Assembly (NCBI GenBank): GCA_016708725.1
Contig: JADJFE010000006.1
Location: 1 to 64,000 of the forward strand
Source: Candidatus Aalborgicola bjergmarkensis
Lineage (GTDB): Bacteria; Pseudomonadota; Gammaproteobacteria; Burkholderiales; Burkholderiaceae_C
Reading direction: 5' to 3'
DNA: 64,000 bases
This document shows positions 45,037 through 53,804 of the stretch, one piece after another. How positions within the stretch are numbered: the first letter of the stretch is position 1; every line of letters starts with the position of its first letter. The notes under the pieces were generated by a model. It worked only from the letters and a program-made list of their open reading frames with translations. It was not told the origin of the DNA and made no database searches. The translations under genes were made by a program, and so were the position numbers.

Positions 45037-45749
45037 CACAACATTATTTGCAAGGGCGTACCGAGGATGAACTCCTGTGGTTTCAACGACGCGGTTTTTT
45101 GCAAGCTGCTGCTGCCTGGGTTGCCAGTAGCGGCATGAATGCTGTCTGGGCAGGCGATGCCAGCAACATTGTTGAGCTGGTGGGGGATGTCAGTGTCAAT
45201 GGACAGCCGTTATTACCGCGCCAATCGGTGCAAACCGGCGACGAGATTCGTACCGGCCCGAAATCGACACTTATTTTTGCCATCGGCAATTCGGCCTTTC
45301 ATGTGCGACAGAACTCATCCTTGATGGTGGAACGCGGCCAGACGCTCTCGGTGGTGAGTGTGTTGCGACTGCTGCAGGGCGCGGTTGTCAGTGCCTGGGG
45401 CAAGGGTCCCCAGCGGCAGATCATGGCACCAACCCTGACGGCAGGCATACGTGGGACCGGTGCTTACACGGAGGTCTTTGCCAGCCAGGGCAACCGTTCC
45501 TATTTCTGCAATTGCTACGGTGTGGTGGAACTGACATCCGGGCCGGATCGTGAATTGTCCGAGGCAAGTCACCACCAGTCATTTTGGGGAGAGGTGGGTG
45601 CGGGTGGCGTTGGTGCTGCGCTTACCTCGGCGCCGATGATCAACCACACGGACGAGGAGGTCGAATATCTTGCCCGACTGATTGGCCAGCGCACCGCATG
45701 GCAAATGGGTGGTAAGAAGGTCAATAAAACCCATGGGTCCGGATATTGA
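45033..45749 (+). CDS. FecR-domain protein with Tat-like signal
   Basis: A 238-residue exported protein. The N-terminus carries FQRRGFLQAAAAWVASS, a twin-arginine type signal, cleaved near AVWAG. A FecR-like beta domain follows (about 50-150: GDEIRTGPKSTLIFAIGNSAFHVR, then GIRGTGAYTEV). It lacks a sigma-factor or TonB partner nearby, so it is probably a structural or regulatory envelope protein rather than an iron sensor. Confidence 0.78.
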   Translation: MTQHYLQGRTEDELLWFQRRGFLQAAAAWVASSGMNAVWAGDASNIVELVGDVSVNGQPLLPRQSVQTGDEIRTGPKSTLIFAIGNSAFHVRQNSSLMVERGQTLSVVSVLRLLQGAVVSAWGKGPQRQIMAPTLTAGIRGTGAYTEVFASQGNRSYFCNCYGVVELTSGPDRELSEASHHQSFWGEVGAGGVGAALTSAPMINHTDEEVEYLARLIGQRTAWQMGGKKVNKTHGSGY

Positions 45750-45841
45750 GACACCGTGAGACACCGATAATCCGCGTGGTGTCAACACCACAACAGATTT
45801 CTTGATGAATGCGAAAAAATGGTGGGTGGTGTTGATTTTTC

Positions 45842-45871
45842 TTGTTTTTGTGGCGCGTATCGGTTGATAAT
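45842..45871 (+). promoter_or_regulatory. Putative sigma-70 promoter of the lipoprotein pair
   Basis: TTGTTT (45842-45847), 18 bases, GATAAT (45866-45871), in the 201-bp gap after the FecR gene and 80 bases before the lipoprotein start. A small GTGGTGT/ACACCAC hairpin at 45776-45791 precedes it. Confidence 0.4.
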
Positions 45872-45950
45872 GAAAATCCTTGATGGCCCCACAGTGTGGC
45901 ATCTTTTGTTTCATTACCTTGCATAGCAGGAATTTCATGAGGGGGCTACT

Positions 45951-46622
45951 TTGATTCCCAAAAACCTGAAACTGATGGCACTCGGAGCCGGTGCTGCAGT
46001 GTTGGCCGGATGTGTTTCATCGCCAATTCCGGTTTCGGCCAACTTTCCCATCACCGTCGAACCCAAAGTGCGCTCTGCGGGCCACTGGGGTTTGTTGTCG
46101 AAGGATGTGGTGGCGCAGACGCTTGAGTCGTTGAAAAAGCTTTCCATGCCAACGTACAATCTGTACGTGGCCTTGCCAGCCAACGCCACGGAGTTTGACG
46201 TGGCGTTTCAGCAGTTTTTAATTACCGACCTGGTCAAGAGTGATCGTGTGGTGCAGCAAGCCCCGGAAGGTGCCCTGGAAGTAAGCTACCAGACCCAGGT
46301 GGTGCGCCATAACAGCCCGCGCCCGCATTTTGTTCCTGGTCGCTATACCATGATTACCGCTGGCCTCTATGCCGCTTATGGTCTTGGCAACGCACCGGTT
46401 GGTGACAAAATGGCCGGCGGTCTGGCGCTTGCGGCTGGTGCCGACTACGTAGCCAGCGAAAGTTCCGGAGGGCCTACCCACACCGAGCTGATTCTGACGA
46501 CCACCATTGCCGCTGGCGGCCGCTATCTGGTGCGCAAAACCGATGTGTATTACGTGGAAGAAGCGGATACAACGCTGTTGCAGTACAGGGCACCCCAAAT
46601 CGTGAAGGTGGTCGGGCCATGA
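45951..46622 (+). CDS. Putative lipoprotein of unknown function
   Basis: A 223-residue protein with lipobox LAGC (Cys21) after a short hydrophobic signal. The best start is TTG at 45951, with GAGGGGG seven bases upstream; an ATG at 45975 would leave a very short signal. I do not recognise the domain. It is coupled (ATGA) to the FlgO-type lipoprotein gene, which suggests they act together at the outer membrane. Confidence 0.75.
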   Translation: MIPKNLKLMALGAGAAVLAGCVSSPIPVSANFPITVEPKVRSAGHWGLLSKDVVAQTLESLKKLSMPTYNLYVALPANATEFDVAFQQFLITDLVKSDRVVQQAPEGALEVSYQTQVVRHNSPRPHFVPGRYTMITAGLYAAYGLGNAPVGDKMAGGLALAAGADYVASESSGGPTHTELILTTTIAAGGRYLVRKTDVYYVEEADTTLLQYRAPQIVKVVGP

Positions 46623-47191
46623 AATACAAGTTACTCCTATCGTGCGCTGCCGCACTGGCTGTGTTGGCAGGTTGTGCTGCGCCGTCTGGTTCGCGCAATG
46701 ACCCGACTTACGACGAGGCTGCAGCCAATCGGTTCGTTGCGTTGAACAAAGAGGCTATCGGCAAGCTGGTGTTCGGATATGACCACGGTGCTGGTCGTCG
46801 TGATACGCCGGTTCTGGTAGCGACGATTGTCAATGTTAATGACATGCGTCGTACTGCCCCCTTGGGCCGCACTTTGTCGGAGCAATACGCCTCGCACATG
46901 GCAGCCTCCGGGTTCAACGTCAAGGAGATGAAGCTTCGGGGCGATGTATTCATCCGTGAGGAAACGGGTGAGCTGTTGCTGTCGCGTGAAATCAAGGACA
47001 TTGCACGCAGCCATAACGCCGAAATGGTGTTGGTGGGCACTTACTCGGCCGCCGCCAATTTCACCTATGTCAGTTTGAAGTTTGTGCGTACCGAAGACAG
47101 TCGCATCATCCGCAGTTATGACTACGCATTGCCGAATGACAAGGATGTCACCAAAATGCTGCAAGTCGCTGCAACGCCATCAGCGCGTTAA
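46619..47191 (+). CDS. FlgO-family outer-membrane lipoprotein
   Basis: A 190-residue lipoprotein (lipobox LAGC, Cys19) with a FlgO-type domain: VATIVNVNDMRRTAPLGRTL and SEQYASHMAASGFNVKEMKL, then AEMVLVGTYSAA. In Vibrio, FlgO is an outer-membrane lipoprotein affecting flagellar stability and motility; no flagellar genes are in this window, so a flagellar role is not shown. Confidence 0.82.
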   Translation: MKYKLLLSCAAALAVLAGCAAPSGSRNDPTYDEAAANRFVALNKEAIGKLVFGYDHGAGRRDTPVLVATIVNVNDMRRTAPLGRTLSEQYASHMAASGFNVKEMKLRGDVFIREETGELLLSREIKDIARSHNAEMVLVGTYSAAANFTYVSLKFVRTEDSRIIRSYDYALPNDKDVTKMLQVAATPSAR

Positions 47192-47208
47192 TCCGCCGTT
47201 TTACCATC

Positions 47209-47242
47209 CAACAATAAAGGGGCGTATGCCCCTTTATTGTTG
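47209..47242. terminator. Bidirectional terminator hairpin
   Basis: A perfect 15-bp stem, CAACAATAAAGGGGC with its complement, around a 4-base loop. It lies 18 bases after the FlgO-type gene and 19 bases past the convergent GGDEF gene, and can serve both. Confidence 0.85.
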
Positions 47243-47260
47243 ATGGACCACATGTTGTAC

Positions 47261-48337
47261 CTAGAACAAGTCCACCGCACCGACTTTGATTGCATCATCA
47301 AACAGGCCTTTGCGCACCAGATCGTCGTGGCTGTAGACCATGTTTCCGCCATTGCGTTGTGCCAGGTCAACCGCACGTTCAGCGCGCTCCAGTGAGGTGC
47401 TGGGAGAATCTTCAGGGGTTACACGGGTAAAGCCGGCACAGATGGTGACGCCACCGACCTGGGGGAAAATGAACTTTTCCATATTGGCACGAAAGCGTTC
47501 AAATGCTGCCAGCACCAGTTCTTCTTGCGGACAATGCATGAGCATCGCAAACTGCTCGCCACCGAGCCGGTAGAGGCGGTCATAGGTACGAAACGTGTTG
47601 TTCATGATACGGGCTACCAGCAACAACACTTCCTCGGCGATCAAATGCCCGCTTTTATCATTGATAACATTGAAATGGTCAACTTTCGCCGTCCCCAGCC
47701 AGTAGTTGGGCGGCACCCGGTGGCGACGCTCGGAAATTGGTAATACATTGGTTTCCAGTACGCGGCTCACACCTTCAAGTGCGTGGTTCATTTCCTCCAG
47801 TACAGCACTGTAAAAGGTGTCGTCAAGGGATTTGCGGTTGAGCAGGCCAGTCAGGGCGTCACGGTCACTGTACGCCAGTAATCGGTACATGTTACGAAAT
47901 ACGTGCAGTACGTCATCCACCACTTCCAGTTGACCGATGCTCAACGAAGCGCCCGAGTGAATTTCCACCACCCCCTGGTCTTCGCTGGCCGAGTCGGCAA
48001 AAAGCGGTAGGTAGGTAATGCGTGGTCCATCGTCACCGGCCCAGGCATATTCGACCGGTGCGCGGTGTTCCAGGCAGAGTAGCCTGTCATTTTCGTCGCG
48101 TAATTCCCGCAAGGAGTGAAAATCAATCCGCATGGGGTCACAGACTTTGCCGCCACCGCGCACATCCAGCGATGCCACGTCCAGCCAACGTTTTATCCCC
48201 TCTTCACTGACGACTCTGGAAACGACCACGCGGTCAATACGCAACAAGTCAATCAACGCCTTGGAGAGGGTTAATTCCAGTAATTCCCGGTCACGGTGAT
48301 CGGTGAGTTTGATGATGTGTTCTGTAAGTGTTGCCAT
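47261..48337 (-). CDS. GGDEF-domain protein with altered active-site motif
   Basis: A 358-residue soluble protein. The N-terminal half (about 1-165) looks like a GAF-type sensor; the C-terminal half is a GGDEF domain (YSDRDALTGLLNRKSLDD, then LGTAKVDHFNVINDKSGH). The signature reads LGGEQF near residue 257, so the second acidic residue of GGDEF/GGEEF is Gln. Cyclase activity is therefore doubtful; it may bind GTP or act as an effector. The start at 48337 (MATLTEH) is preferred over a GTG at 48367, though neither has a good ribosome site. Confidence 0.82.
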   Translation of the reverse strand: MATLTEHIIKLTDHRDRELLELTLSKALIDLLRIDRVVVSRVVSEEGIKRWLDVASLDVRGGGKVCDPMRIDFHSLRELRDENDRLLCLEHRAPVEYAWAGDDGPRITYLPLFADSASEDQGVVEIHSGASLSIGQLEVVDDVLHVFRNMYRLLAYSDRDALTGLLNRKSLDDTFYSAVLEEMNHALEGVSRVLETNVLPISERRHRVPPNYWLGTAKVDHFNVINDKSGHLIAEEVLLLVARIMNNTFRTYDRLYRLGGEQFAMLMHCPQEELVLAAFERFRANMEKFIFPQVGGVTICAGFTRVTPEDSPSTSLERAERAVDLAQRNGGNMVYSHDDLVRKGLFDDAIKVGAVDLF

Positions 48338-48370
48338 ATATTTGGATGATAGCCGCGAAACACGCACGCG

Positions 48371-49648
48371 TCATCTTTTTGCTGCCTCACGATAGGCCTG
48401 CGTGGCTGCCTGGGCGTCTTGTCGTTGCTCGGCCAGTGCGGCCAGCGCCAGCCAGGCATCGCGCCTGAGTTCCTGGTCGCGCACGAAAACCAGGGATTGT
48501 TTGAGCATTTGCTGGGCCTTGCCCCATAAACCCAGACGCATGCACACAACACCTGCCAGGTATTGCAGTACGGCGTCACGCGGGTTGCCGAGTTGTGCTT
48601 GCTCCACCCGTGCTAACCACTGTGCGTCAGGGGTGCTATCTGTTGTGTCGAAGCTGCGTTCCAGTATCCGCGCCAGACGTACGCGCTGCTCCAGTGTCAT
48701 GGCATCCAGGTTTTGTGTCATGCTGTCCCATACCGGCAAGACCCAGTGGCGTGCAACAACTGCATTTCCTTCGTGCTGTAGCAGACGCTGCGCTGCTTCG
48801 AGCGCTACTTCCGGTATGTGTTGTTCGCTGCGACTGAGTGCGTCCCAGGCGCGTTGCAGTTGCACCGGATCGTGTGCTGCGCGGATCAGTTCGATGGCCA
48901 GTTCGCGTGCAATGCTGGTGCCCGCCACTTCGGTGAAGGCGCGGTGTTTGGTCAGCAGACGCGCCGTTTCCAGCGCCATCTGGGATTGACCAATCAGCCG
49001 CGCAGCCCTGAAACGCAGTCGCAGGGCGGCTGTCCGGCGCGAGGCGCCCACAGGCAACTGTTCCAGAAACTGCATGGCCAGAACCGCATCCCGGTCATCC
49101 AGCGCCCAGCGCGCGCCCAGTAGGCCGACGCCATCACGCGCGTCGTGTGCATCGCGGTTTTCGGCCTCCTTGAGGGCTTGCTGAAAATGGGTGTCGCGCA
49201 CGCTGCGATCCTGCAGCGCATGTGTGCCCTCGGCGGCCAGCATGTGCGCAACAATGCGCAAGCGGGTGGTGTATGCCAAACGCTCGTGGCTGTGTTCGAC
49301 CGACTCTTCCAGCGCCAAGGCCAGTTCAGCGGCTTTGCGCGCGCGAACAAAGCGACCGGCTGTCAAGTGTACAAACGCATCCAGCAAGGCGCTGTGCATG
49401 GCGCGTTCCTTTTGCAGCATGCGCCAGCGCCGTGCCTGGCGCGGAATGTCCATCAAGGCGGCCAGGGCACGCATGGCGTAATGCAGGGTGATGAAACCAA
49501 CGGTCAACAGAATCAGAAACAGGTTGAGTGACACATCCACACGGTGGGGCGGTAAGAACAGTGTCACGGTGCCGTGGTTACTGCCAGCAAACAAGGCGCT
49601 GGCCACCGCAACGGCAAACAAACCCATGAACCACAGGGCAATGCGCAT
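48371..49648 (-). CDS. hemY: HemY-like heme biosynthesis-associated TPR membrane protein
   Basis: A 425-residue protein with two N-terminal membrane helices (about 1-65, IALWFMGLFAVAVASALFAG first) and a long helical TPR-like cytoplasmic or periplasmic region. This is the HemY_N family, not protoporphyrinogen oxidase. It is last in the hem run, two bases after hemX. Confidence 0.88.
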   Translation of the reverse strand: MRIALWFMGLFAVAVASALFAGSNHGTVTLFLPPHRVDVSLNLFLILLTVGFITLHYAMRALAALMDIPRQARRWRMLQKERAMHSALLDAFVHLTAGRFVRARKAAELALALEESVEHSHERLAYTTRLRIVAHMLAAEGTHALQDRSVRDTHFQQALKEAENRDAHDARDGVGLLGARWALDDRDAVLAMQFLEQLPVGASRRTAALRLRFRAARLIGQSQMALETARLLTKHRAFTEVAGTSIARELAIELIRAAHDPVQLQRAWDALSRSEQHIPEVALEAAQRLLQHEGNAVVARHWVLPVWDSMTQNLDAMTLEQRVRLARILERSFDTTDSTPDAQWLARVEQAQLGNPRDAVLQYLAGVVCMRLGLWGKAQQMLKQSLVFVRDQELRRDAWLALAALAEQRQDAQAATQAYREAAKR

Positions 49649-49650
49649 GA

Positions 49651-50712
49651 CTAGCGTCCGGCTGCAGCAGTGGCCAACGCTGCCAAGGTTTCGTCCACCC
49701 TGGGCAATTCCAGGGCTTTGACTTGTCCTCGCACCTGCCGCAGCAAGTCTGCGGTAGCCTCGGTTTTAAGGGATGCCGTGTCGAAATAACGACCCAGCGC
49801 CACCTCGGCGTTTGCCAGGTCGGTGCGCACCGCATCGATTTGACGCGACAGCAATCCCAGGCGGGCATTGAGCAGTTTGAGTTTGAGATTTTCACGCAGG
49901 AAGAACGATTGTTCCGGCGACAGTAAAGCGGCATCCGGGTCCTGGATACGGCTGACGCGGACCAGATTGCGCACCTCCTCGGCTACCAGCAGGCCCAATC
50001 GTACCCACCAGCTGGTGACGGTCTCTTCGGGTTTGCGTGTCAGGGTATCGTTGGTGTGTGCAGTGGGCAGTGCATTGGCCACCGGCAAGTCATCCGCCAG
50101 CAGTACCAGTTCGTCGAGCTTGACCAATAAAGCGGGCGTGTCAGCCAGAGCCGTGGCCTTGATTTTTGCCACATCGCGTGCAATGGCGCGTTGCAGTGGC
50201 GTCAGACGCGGCTGTGCCGCGCGCGTGATGCGTACATCAGCGCTTCTGAGCGCCGCCAGTAAAGGCTCCACGCTTCCAGTCAATTGTGCCTGCTGCTGCG
50301 CCAGACGCACGGAAGACTCAATATCGACCACCAGATTTTCATCGCGTGAGCGCGACAAACTTTGCATCAATTCTTCCAGTTGTGCGCGCTGCAAGGACAC
50401 TTCACTTAGCCGTGCCTCGGTCACTGCCAGCTTGGCCGCCGTTTCCATGGTCAATTCCTGGGCACGTCTGGCGGTTGCGCTGGCTTCAGACGCCTGCGCC
50501 CCCGCTTCGGCGCTTTGGCGCGCCAACTGCTCTTGCATGGAACTCAGTTTTTGCCACAGCAAAGCACTCAAGACCAGCGCCACTGCAGCCACCAATGCAA
50601 TGCCCCACAGCAAAACGGGCACGGCAGCGCGGCGTGGATGTGGCAAAGGTGCTGGTAGCGGAGCGTCGTTGCTTACAGCAACGGGCTGCGCATCGGGGGC
50701 GGCGGTATTCAT
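49651..50712 (-). CDS. hemX: HemX-like uroporphyrinogen operon membrane protein
   Basis: A 353-residue protein with a Pro/Ala-rich cytoplasmic start, one membrane helix (about 28-50, VPVLLWGIALVAAVALVLSA), a coiled coil (about 52-115) and a helical HemX domain. It overlaps hemD by ATGA. In enterobacteria it is sometimes annotated as a uroporphyrinogen methyltransferase, but no methyltransferase motif is seen. Confidence 0.87.
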   Translation of the reverse strand: MNTAAPDAQPVAVSNDAPLPAPLPHPRRAAVPVLLWGIALVAAVALVLSALLWQKLSSMQEQLARQSAEAGAQASEASATARRAQELTMETAAKLAVTEARLSEVSLQRAQLEELMQSLSRSRDENLVVDIESSVRLAQQQAQLTGSVEPLLAALRSADVRITRAAQPRLTPLQRAIARDVAKIKATALADTPALLVKLDELVLLADDLPVANALPTAHTNDTLTRKPEETVTSWWVRLGLLVAEEVRNLVRVSRIQDPDAALLSPEQSFFLRENLKLKLLNARLGLLSRQIDAVRTDLANAEVALGRYFDTASLKTEATADLLRQVRGQVKALELPRVDETLAALATAAAGR

Positions 50713-51530
50713 TGCAGCGATTCTATCGATGCCATCAAGCTTGCAAGGGTGGGGCGTGACTCCAATACAACAGCAAAACCGGCTTCCCGGGCAGTTCTGG
50801 CAATGCGAGGGTGTGTCACCAACGCCTTGGCCTGGCCCCAGGATTGGTTCGGACAGACGCGCACCAGGTTGTCAATCGCTTCCGAGCTGCTGAATAACCA
50901 GACCGAACCGTCCACTGCTGCTTGTTGCGCCAGTGCCAGCTCCTGATCCGTCAGGAGGGGAAGAGTACGTTGATAAGCCACAACAAATTCGACCTCCCCA
51001 CCGGCTGCACGGACTTGTTCGGCAAACCAGTCCCGGCCAATGCCAACGTCAACACCGTCTTCTGCTGCGTTTTCTGAAGGTGTGTGTGTTTGTGCATGCG
51101 TGCCGCGCACCACCAGCAGCCGAAAACCAGGCTGCACCCGGTGTGCCACCACTGCCCACAGCGCCTCCGAGTCAAACTGCCCGGAGTCGGGATCGGGTGC
51201 GTCGATATACCGGGCATCGACGCACACACGCTGCAAGGCAGACAGGCTGCCGGGTCCGGTGACAAATGCTCTTGTTTTAATAGCTGCATCCGCATTGAAT
51301 ACGGCGGATTGTGCCGGTTTTAATGCAAAAAACTGGGCCACTGCGTTGGCACTGACAAACATGACAGCATCAAAGCTTTCGATGCGCTCCCAGGCCGCGC
51401 GCACGACAGCCGGGTCTGGCGCTGGCGAGATGGCAATAAGCGGAAGGGCGCGCGCATCGAAACCAGCATGGCGTAAACCATCCAGCCATTTGCGGGCTTC
51501 CGTAGTGGGGCGGGTAACGATGACGGGCAT
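50709..51530 (-). CDS. hemD: Uroporphyrinogen-III synthase
   Basis: Cyclises hydroxymethylbilane with inversion of ring D. The 273-residue protein has the bilobal family pattern: VIVTRPTTEARKWLDGLR at the start, and later VWLFSSSEAIDNLV and ALVTHPRIARTAREAGF. It starts four bases after hemC. A short repeat core lies in the gene (51276-51294), encoding AAIK. Confidence 0.92.
   Translation of the reverse strand: MPVIVTRPTTEARKWLDGLRHAGFDARALPLIAISPAPDPAVVRAAWERIESFDAVMFVSANAVAQFFALKPAQSAVFNADAAIKTRAFVTGPGSLSALQRVCVDARYIDAPDPDSGQFDSEALWAVVAHRVQPGFRLLVVRGTHAQTHTPSENAAEDGVDVGIGRDWFAEQVRAAGGEVEFVVAYQRTLPLLTDQELALAQQAAVDGSVWLFSSSEAIDNLVRVCPNQSWGQAKALVTHPRIARTAREAGFAVVLESRPTLASLMASIESLQ
51276..51294 (+). 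repeat. Repeat core embedded in hemD
   Basis: TTTAATAGC, 4 bases, TCCGC on the strand opposite hemD. It matches the core found in the ABC exporter, adaptor and hisD genes, with one base changed in the second half. Confidence 0.45.
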
Positions 51531-51534
51531 AGGC

Positions 51535-52464
51535 TTACGGTTCCGATCCAGCGGTTTGCCGCTGCACCCCTATCTGCAGTTGGCGGGCCACTTGTTCGCC
51601 CAATCGGGTTGCGGCATGCGCGTCTGCAACGATGCCCTGGGCTTGCGCGCGCACCAGCGGCAAGTGCCCTTCGGGGTCGCCCCAGACGGCATCCATGTGC
51701 AGCAGGGAATCTTGCAGCGTGGCATACGCGGCCAGCGGCATGGAGCAGCTCCCACCCATCACCCGGCTGACTGCGCGTTCGGCAGACACTGCCAGCCAGG
51801 TTGGCTGGTGCATAAGGGGTTGCAAAATCTGCAGCACCTCGCTACGGTCTGAACGTATCTCGATGCCGAGCGCGCCCTGACCCGCTGCGGGCAGCATCTG
51901 CTCCGGTGCGAAGGCACTGCGTATGCGCGCTGCCAACCCCAGGCGCTTGAGTCCGGCTGCGGCCAGCACAATACCGTCGTATTGACCGTCATCGAGTTTT
52001 TTAAGACGGGTATCCAGATTGCCGCGCAAAGCCTCGATTTTCAGGTCTGGGCGCATGGCGCGCAGCAAGGCCACCCGGCGCAGGCTGGAGGTGCCGACGA
52101 CCGCCCCGGTGGGCAAATCGGATAGCGCAGCATAGTGATTCGACACCCAGGCATCGCGCGGGTCTTCGCGCTCCAGCACACATGCCAGACTGAAGCCTTG
52201 TGGCAACTCCATGGGAACGTCCTTGAGCGAGTGCACGGCCAGATCGGCGCGTCCTTCTTCCAGCGCGACTTCCAGCTCCTTGACAAACAATCCCTTGCCG
52301 CCGACCTTGCTCAAGGAACGGTCCAGAATCTGATCGCCCTGGGTCGTCATGCCCAGCAGCGCAATGCTATGGCCTTGCTGTTCGAGCAAGGCCTTGACGT
52401 GCTGCGCTTGCCATAAGGCAAGCCGACTTTCGCGCGTGGCGATGGTGAGTATTTTGGAAGCCAT
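51535..52464 (-). CDS. hemC: Hydroxymethylbilane synthase (porphobilinogen deaminase)
   Basis: Joins four porphobilinogens into hydroxymethylbilane. The dipyrromethane-binding cysteine is in VMGGSCSMPLAAY (about Cys240), and ATRESRLALWQAQHV marks the N-terminus. The ATG at 52464 has AAAGG upstream and the family start; an ATG at 52482 overlaps the hisD stop (ATGA) and would add MKGTID. Confidence 0.94.
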   Translation of the reverse strand: MASKILTIATRESRLALWQAQHVKALLEQQGHSIALLGMTTQGDQILDRSLSKVGGKGLFVKELEVALEEGRADLAVHSLKDVPMELPQGFSLACVLEREDPRDAWVSNHYAALSDLPTGAVVGTSSLRRVALLRAMRPDLKIEALRGNLDTRLKKLDDGQYDGIVLAAAGLKRLGLAARIRSAFAPEQMLPAAGQGALGIEIRSDRSEVLQILQPLMHQPTWLAVSAERAVSRVMGGSCSMPLAAYATLQDSLLHMDAVWGDPEGHLPLVRAQAQGIVADAHAATRLGEQVARQLQIGVQRQTAGSEP

Positions 52465-52478
52465 GTCGATAGTGCCTT

Positions 52479-53804
52479 TCATGTCCGTATATGCATACGC
52501 ATCTGCGCGGCCTGCGCGTGCGCCTGCAAGCCTTCGCCGTAGGCCAGCTCGGCAGCAATCGGCCCGAGCACCTGAGCACCTTGTTGGCTGACTTCGATGA
52601 TGCTGGAGCGTTTTTGGAAGTCATAGACCCCCAATGGGCTGGAAAAACGCGCTGTGCCGCTGGTGGGCAGCACGTGGTTGGGGCCAGCGCAGTAGTCTCC
52701 CAGTGCCTCGCTGGTGTAAGCACCCAGAAAAATGGCGCCAGCATGTTTGAGCAGCGGCTCCCAGCGCTGGGGTTCGTGGCTGGAGATTTCGAGATGCTCC
52801 GGCGCAATGCGGTTGGCAATCGTGCAGGCTTCTTCCATGCTGCGGGTGTGGATCAGCGCACCACGCCCGTTGAGCGACTGGGCAATGATGGCAGCGCGCG
52901 GCATGCCCGGCAGCAAGCGGTGGATGGACGCCTGCACCGCATCCAGATAGGCTGCATCCGGGCTCAAGAGAATGCTTTGCGCCAGTTCGTCGTGCTCGGC
53001 CTGGCTGAACAAATCCATCGCCACCCAGTCCGCCGGGGTGCTACCGTCAGCCAGAATCAGAATTTCGCTCGGGCCGGCAATCATGTCGATACCCACCGTG
53101 CCAAACACGCGGCGCTTGGCTGAGGCGACATAGGCATTGCCGGGGCCGGTGATCTTGTCCACCTTCGGGACGGTAGCCGTACCGTAGGCCAGGGCAGCCA
53201 CAGCCTGCGCGCCGCCGATGGTGAAGGCGCGCGTGACACCGGCTATATACGCGGCGGCCAGCACCAGCGGGTTCTTCTCGCCCTTGGGCGTGGGCACCAC
53301 CATGATGATTTCATCCACCCCGGCCACGTGCGCCGGAATCGCATTCATCAGCACGCTCGATGGGTAAGCGGCCTTGCCACCGGGCACATAAATGCCAACG
53401 CGATCCAGCGGCGTGACTTTCTGCCCCAGCCGGTTGCCGTCTTCATCCAGGTAACTCCAGCTCTCACCACAGGCTTTCTTTTGTGCCTTGTGGTAGCTGC
53501 GCACACGCCGGGTCGCAGCGTGCAAGGCTTCCCGCTGGGCGGCGGGCAGGCTGTTGAACGCGGCTTTGAGTTCGGCCTGTGTCAGTTCCAGCGCCGACAC
53601 GCTGGTAGCAGTCAGACCATCAAAGCGTGCGGTGTATTCCAGAACGGCTGCATCACCGCGCGTCTGCACGTCGCGCACAATGTCGGCCACGCGCTGCTCG
53701 ATGGCGGCATCGGTGTCCGCCGCCCAGTGCAAGCGCTCCTGCAGTTGGGCATCAAATTGGCCATCTGCGCTTGTCAGACGTGCGGGGGAAGCTATTAAAG
53801 TCAT
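52479..53804 (-). CDS. hisD: Histidinol dehydrogenase
   Basis: Oxidises histidinol to histidine in two NAD steps with Zn2+. The 441-residue protein has GPGNAYVASAKRRVFG, AGPSEILILAD and DLFSQAEHDELAQSILL in family order. The start overlaps the hisG stop (ATGA). Its second to ninth codons contain the repeat core. It leads directly into hemC instead of hisC. Confidence 0.95.
   Translation of the reverse strand: MTLIASPARLTSADGQFDAQLQERLHWAADTDAAIEQRVADIVRDVQTRGDAAVLEYTARFDGLTATSVSALELTQAELKAAFNSLPAAQREALHAATRRVRSYHKAQKKACGESWSYLDEDGNRLGQKVTPLDRVGIYVPGGKAAYPSSVLMNAIPAHVAGVDEIIMVVPTPKGEKNPLVLAAAYIAGVTRAFTIGGAQAVAALAYGTATVPKVDKITGPGNAYVASAKRRVFGTVGIDMIAGPSEILILADGSTPADWVAMDLFSQAEHDELAQSILLSPDAAYLDAVQASIHRLLPGMPRAAIIAQSLNGRGALIHTRSMEEACTIANRIAPEHLEISSHEPQRWEPLLKHAGAIFLGAYTSEALGDYCAGPNHVLPTSGTARFSSPLGVYDFQKRSSIIEVSQQGAQVLGPIAAELAYGEGLQAHAQAAQMRMHIRT
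53780..53801 (-). repeat. Repeat core at the start of hisD
   Basis: On the coding strand, TTTAATAGC, 4 bases, CCCGC encodes residues 3-8 of HisD (LIASPA), immediately after the ATGA junction with hisG. The core spacing equals that of the other copies. Confidence 0.45.
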
